From: Candidatus Burkholderia verschuerenii | GTDB taxonomy: Bacteria; Pseudomonadota; Gammaproteobacteria; Burkholderiales; Burkholderiaceae | Length of the DNA stretch: 32,992 nucleotides | Assembly (NCBI RefSeq): GCF_001189365.1 | Contig: NZ_LFJJ01000042.1 | Span: 1 to 32,992 of the forward strand | Direction: 5' to 3' | Position numbers and translations under genes: made by a program | Notes under the pieces: model-generated | What the model was told of the DNA's origin: nothing | Databases searched by the model: none | Seen by the model: only the letters and a program-made list of their open reading frames with translations | Shown: positions 26,948-32,992 of the stretch, piece after piece | How positions within the stretch are numbered: the stretch's first letter is position 1 | How the letters are laid out: every line of letters starts with the position of its first letter

Positions 26948-27369
26948 TTGACTGCTCCTTGTTTCACGACCGGCATGCCTGCCTTCTGCCAGGCATCCAC
27001 GCCGCCTTCCAGAACGTGGACCTCAGCGTAGCCGGCCTCCGTGACGGTGCGGCTGGCGCGCTGCGATTGTTGACCGGTCTGGCACACGAGCACGACCGGA
27101 TTGCTCTTATTCTTCGCGATCTGGCCGATTTTTGCTTGGAGCTCCGCCTGCTCGATATTGCGCGCGGAGGGCAAATGCCCCTTCGCGAATTCCGCGGCGG
27201 GCCGCACATCGATGACCACGGCGTTGCGGCGGTTGATGAGCGTGGTGGCTTCGGCGGCGGACACGCCGCCGCGTCCCCGTCGTTGCAGGACCGGCCACAG
27301 GAGCAGCGCGCCCGATACGAGCGCGATGACGATAAGTGCGATATTGGTGTAATCGGTGAAAAACTTCAC
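26944..27369 (-). CDS. Membrane-anchored rhodanese-like protein
   Basis: This 141-residue protein has an N-terminal helix (about 9-28, NIALIVIALVSGALLLWP) followed by one rhodanese domain. Cys96 lies in the active loop VCQTGQQSQ, and other rhodanese features are VIDVRPAAEFAKGHLPSA and LEGGVDAWQKAG. The start is GTG at 27369 with a poor ribosome site. It is the first gene of the operon with grxC, secB and gpsA, an arrangement also seen for yibN in enterobacteria. Sulfur transfer to thiol acceptors is expected; the actual substrate is unknown. Confidence 0.9.
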   Translation of the reverse strand: MKFFTDYTNIALIVIALVSGALLLWPVLQRRGRGGVSAAEATTLINRRNAVVIDVRPAAEFAKGHLPSARNIEQAELQAKIGQIAKNKSNPVVLVCQTGQQSQRASRTVTEAGYAEVHVLEGGVDAWQKAGMPVVKQGAVK

Positions 27370-27428
27370 ATCGAGAGCCGCCGAAATTTAGTGGGAAAGG
27401 GAGAAAGGGAAATGAGGGCAATCGGCGC

Positions 27429-27434
27429 ATTATA
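27429..27434 (-). promoter_or_regulatory. Possible -10 box for the rhodanese-grxC-secB-gpsA operon
   Basis: A perfect TATAAT on the minus strand lies 60 bases before the start codon in an AT-rich stretch. No good -35 is seen at the usual spacing. Confidence 0.4.
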
Positions 27435-27554
27435 AAATAACCGTTTCCCGCGATGGCTCCGGCCATCCGGCCGATGGCGACGCCCCGCTCAGTCTGGCAG
27501 CTTTCACGGGGTGCGATCGGCGCACCGCTTCTTTAACTGACCGACCTACATATC

Positions 27555-28301
27555 ATGTACAAGCTAGTGCTCATCCGTCACGGCGAATCGACGTGGAACA
27601 AGGAAAACCGGTTCACCGGCTGGGTCGATGTGGACCTGACCGAACAAGGCAACCGCGAAGCCCGTCAGGCCGGCGTGCTGCTGAAGGAAGGCGGCTACAC
27701 GTTCGATATCGCCTACACGTCGGTGCTCAAGCGCGCGATCCGCACGCTCTGGCACGTTCATGACGAAATGGACCTGATGTACCTGCCGGTCGTCCATTCG
27801 TGGCGTCTGAACGAGCGTCACTACGGCGCGCTCGCCGGTCTCAACAAGGCCGAAACGGCGAAGAAATACGGCGACGATCAGGTGCTGGTCTGGCGTCGCA
27901 GCTACGACACGCCGCCGCCCGTGCTCGAGCCGTCGGACGAACGTGCGTCCTTCAACGATCCGCGTTACGCGAAGGTGCCGCGCGAGCAATTGCCGCTCAC
28001 CGAATGCCTGAAAGACACGGTCGCGCGCGTGCTGCCGATCTGGAACGAGTCCATCGCGCCGGCCATCAAGGCAGGTAAGCAGGTGCTGATCTCGGCGCAC
28101 GGCAACTCGATTCGCGCGCTGGTGAAGTATCTGGACAATATTTCCGATCAGGACATCGTCGGGCTGAATATCCCGAACGGCGTGCCGCTCGTCTACGAAC
28201 TCGACGAGAACCTCAAGCCCATCAAGCACTACTATCTGGGCGATGCCGATGCCATAGCGGCCGCGCAAGCCGCCGTCGCCAAGCAGGGCAAGGCCGGCTG
28301 A
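27555..28301 (+). CDS. gpmA: 2,3-bisphosphoglycerate-dependent phosphoglycerate mutase
   Basis: This glycolytic enzyme interconverts 3- and 2-phosphoglycerate. The 248-residue length is typical. The phosphohistidine is His9 in [10 protein letters not shown], followed by [13 protein letters not shown], the Glu in [18 protein letters not shown], and the second catalytic His in [15 protein letters not shown]. The ATG at 27555 begins the conserved start. It is divergent from the rhodanese operon and precedes the ctpA-like protease by 226 bases. Confidence 0.97.
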   Translation: MYKLVLIRHGESTWNKENRFTGWVDVDLTEQGNREARQAGVLLKEGGYTFDIAYTSVLKRAIRTLWHVHDEMDLMYLPVVHSWRLNERHYGALAGLNKAETAKKYGDDQVLVWRRSYDTPPPVLEPSDERASFNDPRYAKVPREQLPLTECLKDTVARVLPIWNESIAPAIKAGKQVLISAHGNSIRALVKYLDNISDQDIVGLNIPNGVPLVYELDENLKPIKHYYLGDADAIAAAQAAVAKQGKAG

Positions 28302-28310
28302 TGCTGCATT

Positions 28311-28340
28311 GCGGGCGTCGTGCAACGGCGCGATGCCCGC
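28311..28340 (+). terminator. Hairpin after gpmA, weak terminator candidate
   Basis: A 10-base stem with one G-T pair (28311-28320 with 28331-28340) begins 9 bases after the gpmA stop. No T-run follows, so termination by this hairpin is doubtful. Confidence 0.3.
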
Positions 28341-28527
28341 ATCGAAAACCGACCTGACGCGGCGCTGACGCAGCGTCGGCGCCGCTGTCATGTCGAGACG
28401 AACGCGTGCACATCGGAAGGGGAAACCTTCAGGCATTTAAGTTGCGATTAAGTCGCCAATTAAGGTGACCGGTTATACTGGCCCGTCACCTACGATGCAG
28501 CCCATTCGATTCCGACCGCAATCCCCT

Positions 28528-30108
28528 ATGCGAAAGAACCTGAAAAACTTCGGCCTGGTCGCCGCAGGCGTTGCTGCCGGCGCACTCCTCACCCTGCAGA
28601 TTTCCGCGTCCGCACAACAGGCTGCCTCATCGCCCTTACCGTTCGATCAGTTGAGGCTATTCGCCGAAGTCTTCGGGCAAATCAAGCACGAATACGTCGA
28701 ACCGGTCGACGATAAAAAGCTCCTCACCGCCGCCATCAAGGGCATAGTGTCGAGCCTCGATCCGCACTCGTCGTATCTCGACAAGACCGATTACGAAGAA
28801 CTGCAGGAGCAGACCAAGGGTCGCTTCGCGGGTCTCGGTATCGAGATCTCGTCCGAAGACGGCCTCATCAAGGTCATCTCGCCGATCGAAGACACGCCCG
28901 CGTTCCGCGCCGGCATCCGTCCGGGCGATCTGATCACGCGCATCAACGACAAATCCGTGCGCGGCATGACGCTGGACAAAGCCGTCAAGCAGATGCGCGG
29001 CGAACCGGGCACCAAGATCACGCTGACCATCTTCCGCAAGAGCGACGACCGCACGTTCCCGCTCACCGTCACGCGCGCGCTGATCAGGGTGCAGTCGGTG
29101 AAGATGAAGGTGCCGGAACCGGGCTACGGTTATATCCGCATCACGAGCTTCCAGGAGCGCACGGTGCCGGACCTCGCCGCGAAGCTGCAAGACCTCGCGC
29201 GCCAGCAGCCGAACCTGAAGGGCCTCGTGCTCGATCTGCGTAACAACGGCGGCGGTCTGCTGCAAAGCGCGGTCGGCGTCGCGGGCGCGTTCCTGCCGGA
29301 TAACGCCGTCGTCGTGTCGACAAACGGTCAGATCGCGGACGCGAAGCAGACCTTCCGCGACACCTACGACAACTATCGCCTGCCGTCTTTCGATTCCGAT
29401 CCGTTGAAGAACGTACCGGAGATCTTCAAGAAGGTGCCGATGGTCGTGCTGACCAACGCGTATTCGGCGTCGGCATCGGAGATCGTCGCGGGCGCGCTGC
29501 AGGATCATCATCGTGCGCTGATCGTCGGCAAGACGACCTTCGGCAAGGGTTCGGTGCAAACCGTCCGTCCGATGACCGCCGACACCGCGCTGCGTCTGAC
29601 CACGGCGTACTACTACACGCCGAGCGGCAAGTCGATCCAGAACCAGGGCGTGCATCCCGACGTTCCGGTCGATCAATACGCCGACGGCGACCCCGACGAC
29701 GCGCTCGTCACGCGCGAAGTGGATTACTCGAACCACCTCGCGAACACGCAGGATCCGAACGAGAAGAAGGAACAGGAACAGCGCGAGAAGGATCGTCTGG
29801 AGCAACTGCGTCTGCTCGAAGAGCAGAACGACAAGAAGACGCCGGAACAGCGCCGCAAGGATCGCGAGCGTCCGCCGGTCGAGTTCGGCAGCAAGGACGA
29901 CTTCATGCTCCAGCAAGGCCTGAACAAGCTGGAAGGCAAGCCGGTCGTCGAGTCGAAGTCGTTCGCCGAGCGCAAGCTGGCGCAGAAGAAGCCTGAGCCT
30001 TCGGCATCCGCGCCGACGGTGTCGCCGCCCGCGCTGCCGGCTACGCCGGGTTCGTCGCCGGCGTCGAGTGCGCAGCCGGTGTCGTCGCCGACGGCTCAGT
30101 CGAAGTAA
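28528..30108 (+). CDS. ctpA: S41-family C-terminal processing protease (CtpA/Prc-like)
   Basis: This 526-residue periplasmic serine protease has a signal sequence or anchor at 1-31 (NFGLVAAGVAAGALL, then ASAQQ) and a PDZ domain at about 95-185 (GRFAGLGIEISSEDG, AGIRPGDLITRIND). The S41 core has RNNGGGLLQSAV, the Ser nucleophile region NAYSASASEIVAG (about 310-322), and the general-base lysine about 340 (GKTTFGKGSVQ). The C-terminus is unusual in being highly charged (about 410-460, many K, E, Q, R; coiled-coil-like) and then Pro/Ser/Ala-rich to the end. The start at ATG 28528 is set by the signal peptide; an ATG at 28495 is possible. A candidate -10 (TATACT, 28474-28479) precedes it. A terminator follows. 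Confidence 0.92.
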   Translation: MRKNLKNFGLVAAGVAAGALLTLQISASAQQAASSPLPFDQLRLFAEVFGQIKHEYVEPVDDKKLLTAAIKGIVSSLDPHSSYLDKTDYEELQEQTKGRFAGLGIEISSEDGLIKVISPIEDTPAFRAGIRPGDLITRINDKSVRGMTLDKAVKQMRGEPGTKITLTIFRKSDDRTFPLTVTRALIRVQSVKMKVPEPGYGYIRITSFQERTVPDLAAKLQDLARQQPNLKGLVLDLRNNGGGLLQSAVGVAGAFLPDNAVVVSTNGQIADAKQTFRDTYDNYRLPSFDSDPLKNVPEIFKKVPMVVLTNAYSASASEIVAGALQDHHRALIVGKTTFGKGSVQTVRPMTADTALRLTTAYYYTPSGKSIQNQGVHPDVPVDQYADGDPDDALVTREVDYSNHLANTQDPNEKKEQEQREKDRLEQLRLLEEQNDKKTPEQRRKDRERPPVEFGSKDDFMLQQGLNKLEGKPVVESKSFAERKLAQKKPEPSASAPTVSPPALPATPGSSPASSAQPVSSPTAQSK

Positions 30109-30129
30109 GCTATCCTGGATAGTCGTTCG

Positions 30130-30169
30130 AACGGCTTCGCGGTTCATCACCGCGAAGCCGTTTCTCTTT
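30130..30169 (+). terminator. Terminator after the S41 protease gene
   Basis: A perfect 14-base stem (30130-30143 with 30149-30162) with a short loop is followed by TTTCTCTTT. It lies 22 bases after the protease stop and 20 bases before the ThiF/MoeB start. Confidence 0.85.
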
Positions 30170-30189
30170 ATGGCGCTTAAAATACCGCG

Positions 30190-30939
30190 ATGAACGACGA
30201 TCAACTCCTCCGCTATTCCCGCCATATCCTCGTCGATGAAATCGGCATCGAGGCGCAGCAGCGCTTTCTCGATGCGCATGCGCTGATCATCGGCGCGGGC
30301 GGGTTGGGCGCGCCTGCCGCGATGTATCTCGCCGCATCGGGCGTCGGAAAGATCACGCTGGTGGATGCGGACACCGTCGACCTCACCAACCTGCAACGGC
30401 AGATCGTGCACGCGACGCGCTCGGTCGGACAGACGAAAGTGGAATCGGCGAAAGAGACGTTGAACGCGTTGAATCCGGAGATCGACGTCATCGCGATCAA
30501 TGCGCGTGCCGACCGGGAATGGCTCGACGCCAACCTGCCCGGCATAACTGTCGTGCTCGACTGCAGCGACAACTTCGCGACGCGTCACGCGATCAACGCG
30601 GCGTGCGTCGCGCATCGCGTGCCGTTGGTGTCGGGCGCGGCGTTGCGCTTCGACGGACAAATCAGCACCTTCGATTTCCGCTCGGCCGATTCGCCCTGCT
30701 ACGCGTGCCTGTTTCCGCCCGATCAGGAATTCGAAGAAGTCGCGTGCTCGACGATGGGCGTGTTCGCGCCGACGGTCGGCATCATCGGCGCGATGCAGGC
30801 GGCGGAAGCGCTGCGCGTGATCGGCGGCTTCGGCGAAACGCTCGCGGGCCGGCTGATGATGCTCGACTCGCTGCGCATGGAATGGAACACGATGAAGATC
30901 GCGCGGCAGCCGGATTGCCCGGTCTGCGGCGCGCGCTGA
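30190..30939 (+). CDS. ThiF/MoeB/HesA-family adenylyltransferase
   Basis: This 249-residue E1-like enzyme adenylates the C-terminal glycine of a small sulfur carrier protein (MoaD or ThiS). It shows the start RYSRHILVDEIGIEAQQ, the nucleotide-binding GAGGLGAPAAMYLAASG, DADTVDLTNLQRQ, and the zinc-binding cysteines in CYACLFP and CPVCGAR. A conserved cysteine is in EVACSTMGVFAP. MoeB and ThiF cannot be separated from sequence alone, and no moa or thi genes are nearby. The start is ATG 30190. A terminator lies between it and the protease gene, so it may have its own promoter or depend on read-through. Its stop is one base from the convergent ptsI stop. Confidence 0.92.
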   Translation: MNDDQLLRYSRHILVDEIGIEAQQRFLDAHALIIGAGGLGAPAAMYLAASGVGKITLVDADTVDLTNLQRQIVHATRSVGQTKVESAKETLNALNPEIDVIAINARADREWLDANLPGITVVLDCSDNFATRHAINAACVAHRVPLVSGAALRFDGQISTFDFRSADSPCYACLFPPDQEFEEVACSTMGVFAPTVGIIGAMQAAEALRVIGGFGETLAGRLMMLDSLRMEWNTMKIARQPDCPVCGAR

Positions 30940-30940
30940 T

Positions 30941-32701
30941 TCAGACCTTCTGCAAACGCGCGAGCGCGGCCTGCAATTCTTCCGGCTCGTAGGCCGCGAG
31001 CACATCGGCGACGGGCTTGTCGAATGCCTTCAGATTCGAGCGTAAAATCTCCTGCTTCACGACCAGCAACTGCGACGGATGCATCGAAAACTCGGTCAAG
31101 CCGAGGCCGAGCAGCAGACGCGTAACGGTCGGATCGCCCGCCATTTCACCACACACCGAAATAGGCACGCCCGCTTTCTTCGCCTCGCGCAGCGTGTACG
31201 CGATCAGATTCAGCACGGCCGGATGCAGCGGATCGTAGAGATGCGCGACGGCGTTATCCGCGCGATCGATCGCCAGCGTGTACTGGATCAGATCGTTCGT
31301 GCCGATCGACAGAAAATCGAGCCGCGATAAGAACAGCCGCACCGCGATGGCCGCCGCCGGAATCTCGATCATCGCGCCGACCTGAATCTTGCGGTCATAC
31401 GCGATGCCCGCTTCATCCAGTTGACGCTTCGCCTCGCGGATCAGATCGAGCGTCTGGTCGATCTCCTGCGCGTGCGCGAGCATCGGAATCAGAATCTTGG
31501 TCGGGCCGAACGCCGACGCACGCAAAATGGCGCGGAGCTGCGTGGTGAACATTTGCGGCTCGGACAGGCTCCAGCGGATCGCGCGCAGGCCGAGCGCCGG
31601 GTTCGGCGCGGTCTCGTAGCCGTCGCCCGCGCTCATCGAATCGAGCGGCTTGTCCGCGCCGACATCGATCGTGCGGATCGTCACCGGCTTGCCGTTCATC
31701 AGCTCGATTGCGCGCTTGTACGCCTCGAACTGCTCCTCTTCTTCGGGCAACTGATCCTTGTGGTTCATGAAGAGGAATTCCGTGCGGAACAGGCCGACGC
31801 CCATCGCGCCCGCTTCCACCGCGACTTGCGCATCTTCCGGCAACTCGATATTCGCGCACAGTTCGATCTTCGTGCCGCACAGCGTCTGCGTCGGCGAGAA
31901 CTTGAGGCGTTGCAGCTTGCGCTGTTCGAGCAGTTTCTCGCTCTGCCGATACGAATACTCTTCGAGCACGATCGGCGCCGGATCGACGATCACGATGCCG
32001 TGGTCGCCATCGACGATGATCAGATCGTTCTGACGAATCAACACGCTCGCCTGCTGCACGCCGACGCTCGCCGGAATGCCGAGACTGCGCGCGACGATCG
32101 CCGTATGCGACGTGCGGCCGCCGAGATCGGTGACGAAGCCCTTGAACGCCTGCGTCTTGAACTGGAGCATGTCGGCCGGCGCGATATCGTGCGCGACGAC
32201 GATCATCTCGTTGTGGCCGTTGCTCGCCACCGTATTCGCCACCAGCGAAGCCGTGGTCGGCGCGCCCGCCAGCGCCTTCAGCAGACGCTCGACGACCTGC
32301 TCGACGTCCGCTTTGCGCTCGCGCAGGTATTCATCCTCGATCTCGTCGAAGAAGCGGCCGAGGATTTCCAGTTGTTCCGTCAGCGCCCATTCGACGTTGT
32401 AACGGCGCGTGCGGATCAGATCGAAGGTTTCCTGAACGAGCATGGCGTCGTTCAGGATCATCATGTGGACGTTGATGAACGCGCCCATTTCGCTGGGCGC
32501 ATCGGCGGCGAGGTCGGAGCGCAGCGCTTCGAGTTCGGCGGCGACGGCCGACTGCGCCGCGTTGAAGCGTTCGATCTCGGCATCGATCTGGTCGGGCTCG
32601 ATCAGATAGTGAGCGACATCGAGCGCGGCCGGCGCAATCAGATACGCCCGCCCGATGGCGATGCCGCGTGAAACGGGAATTCCGTGCAGCGTGAAGGACA
32701 C
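30941..32701 (-). CDS. ptsI: Phosphoenolpyruvate-protein phosphotransferase (PTS enzyme I)
   Basis: This stand-alone enzyme I has 586 residues. It takes phosphate from PEP on His199 (GGRTSHTAIVARSLGIP) and passes it to HPr. The PEP-binding barrel shows GLFRTEFLFM, FLSIGTNDLIQYTLA and the catalytic cysteine block VCGEMAGDP. The start is GTG at 32701 with AAGGAGG about 6 bases upstream. It is distinct from the EI domain of the nag fusion; this copy usually forms an operon with an EIIA(Man)-type gene and ptsH. Here the upstream DNA is instead the 3' end of a group II intron about 165 bases away. Confidence 0.96.
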   Translation of the reverse strand: MSFTLHGIPVSRGIAIGRAYLIAPAALDVAHYLIEPDQIDAEIERFNAAQSAVAAELEALRSDLAADAPSEMGAFINVHMMILNDAMLVQETFDLIRTRRYNVEWALTEQLEILGRFFDEIEDEYLRERKADVEQVVERLLKALAGAPTTASLVANTVASNGHNEMIVVAHDIAPADMLQFKTQAFKGFVTDLGGRTSHTAIVARSLGIPASVGVQQASVLIRQNDLIIVDGDHGIVIVDPAPIVLEEYSYRQSEKLLEQRKLQRLKFSPTQTLCGTKIELCANIELPEDAQVAVEAGAMGVGLFRTEFLFMNHKDQLPEEEEQFEAYKRAIELMNGKPVTIRTIDVGADKPLDSMSAGDGYETAPNPALGLRAIRWSLSEPQMFTTQLRAILRASAFGPTKILIPMLAHAQEIDQTLDLIREAKRQLDEAGIAYDRKIQVGAMIEIPAAAIAVRLFLSRLDFLSIGTNDLIQYTLAIDRADNAVAHLYDPLHPAVLNLIAYTLREAKKAGVPISVCGEMAGDPTVTRLLLGLGLTEFSMHPSQLLVVKQEILRSNLKAFDKPVADVLAAYEPEELQAALARLQKV

Positions 32702-32794
32702 GCGCGCCTCCTTCTAATTGTGTCGCCATGCCATGCAAGGCTATGGTGTTGACGCGGTCCTCGAGTCCGCGGCGGGCGCATGGACCGCGCGATC

Positions 32795-32800
32795 ATTATA
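32795..32800 (-). promoter_or_regulatory. Possible -10 box upstream of ptsI
   Basis: TATAAT on the minus strand lies 94 bases before the GTG start, between ptsI and the intron end, without a clear -35 (AGCCTT at 16 bases is the best). It may give ptsI expression independent of the intron. Confidence 0.4.
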
Positions 32801-32867
32801 AGTTCGAACGATCGCGAAGGCTCGAAACGGCGGGTTGCGCGCGCGTGCATGCCGCGCCGGGCGGACG

Positions 32868-32992
32868 ATCGGCATAGGGACGGCCAGCAAGCTGGCCGGT
32901 CCCCTGCCACACCACCCTGCCACACCACCCGGCGTGCGGGTCCGCACCGGGCGGTTCGGGAAGTTGAGGTTATGTGAGGCGAGGCATGCCAA
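32868..32992 (-). mobile_element. Group II intron, 3' end with domains V and VI (partial, runs off the right edge)
   Basis: On the minus strand the sequence has AACCTCAACTTCCCGAACCG leading into a domain V hairpin: CCGCCCGG pairs with CCGGGTGG, and an inner TGCG pairs with CGCA with a two-base bulge. Domain VI follows (GGGAC and GGCCAGC pairing with GCTGGCC and GTCCC), then CCCTATGCCGAT, a typical 3' end. The boundary near 32868 is approximate. It is in the same orientation as the intron end at 1-121 but must be a separate copy. Confidence 0.8.
32902..32927. repeat. 13-bp perfect tandem duplication between intron domains V and VI
   Basis: The unit CCCTGCCACACCA occurs twice head to tail (32902-32914 and 32915-32927). 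On the intron strand this doubles TGGTGTGGCAGGG between domain V and domain VI. Confidence 0.85.

Noticed and set aside
28657..31005. A 782-codon minus-strand frame opposite the protease and ThiF/MoeB genes
   Set aside because: It spans two conserved genes and a strong plus-strand terminator, is Arg/Asp/His rich, and has no domain.
31421..32671. A 416-codon plus-strand frame opposite ptsI
   Set aside because: It is a shadow of the enzyme I gene, with the same Arg/His/Asp-rich composition.
32902..32927. The tandem 13-mer as a possible CRISPR or iteron array
   Set aside because: There are only two units with no spacers, and it falls within a group II intron structure.
32780..32992. Short open frames on both strands at the right edge
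   Set aside because: They lie over the ptsI leader and structured intron RNA. Composition and position argue against coding.

Overview
The window is high-GC DNA from a betaproteobacterium, most likely a Burkholderiaceae member of the Burkholderia/Paraburkholderia/Caballeronia type. The indicators are the order of the cytochrome oxidase genes (ctaC, ctaD, small assembly protein, ctaG, DUF2970, ctaE), the OmpA-like tail on CtaC, a fused EIIA-HPr-EI next to nagA/nagB/nagE, and gene blocks typical of that family. It is mostly core chromosome, but both edges lie inside group II introns on the minus strand. Positions 1-121 are the 5' end of one intron, which begins directly after the stop codon of pagL. 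Positions about 32868-32992 are the 3' end (domains V and VI) of another, upstream of ptsI.

Layout from left to right: pagL, a lipid A deacylase (minus); rpoH, sigma-32 (plus), with a perfect CIRCE operator overlapping its promoter; a minus-strand N-acetylglucosamine operon read as nagR (frameshifted), nagA, nagB-II, EIIA-HPr-EI, nagE; a MarR-GNAT regulator (plus) convergent with an isolated metQ (minus); yciI (plus). A long minus-strand terminal oxidase region follows, read as DUF2244, ctaC, ctaD, small assembly protein, ctaG, DUF2970, ctaE, then surf1, a thioredoxin-fold membrane protein, ctaA, ctaB and sco. A small DUF2909 gene sits on the opposite strand between ctaE and surf1. Next come a BioC-like methyltransferase (minus), a broken comF (plus), trmL (plus), a minus-strand rhodanese-grxC-secB-gpsA operon, a plus-strand gpmA, ctpA-like protease and thiF/moeB-like block, and ptsI (minus).

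The nag genes form one route: NagE imports and phosphorylates GlcNAc using phosphate relayed from PEP by the fused EIIA-HPr-EI, NagA removes the acetyl group, and the SIS-type NagB deaminates glucosamine-6-P to fructose-6-P. The cta/sco/surf1 genes encode the three catalytic subunits of an aa3 oxidase together with its heme A synthesis (CtaA, CtaB) and copper delivery (Sco, CtaG).

The most notable observations are: (i) CIRCE on the rpoH promoter; (ii) the three-part CtaC with a C-terminal OmpA-like domain; (iii) a second, degenerate EIIB domain in NagE lacking the phospho-cysteine; (iv) a palindrome at the predicted start of transcription of the oxidase operon; (v) direct-orientation group II introns at both ends, the right one with a 13-bp tandem duplication between domains V and VI; and (vi) several one- or two-base deletions (nagR, comF twice, probably the MarR-GNAT gene), each of which restores a family-like protein when repaired. 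These are either recent gene decay or residual assembly indels. No clearly new defence or biosynthetic system was found.
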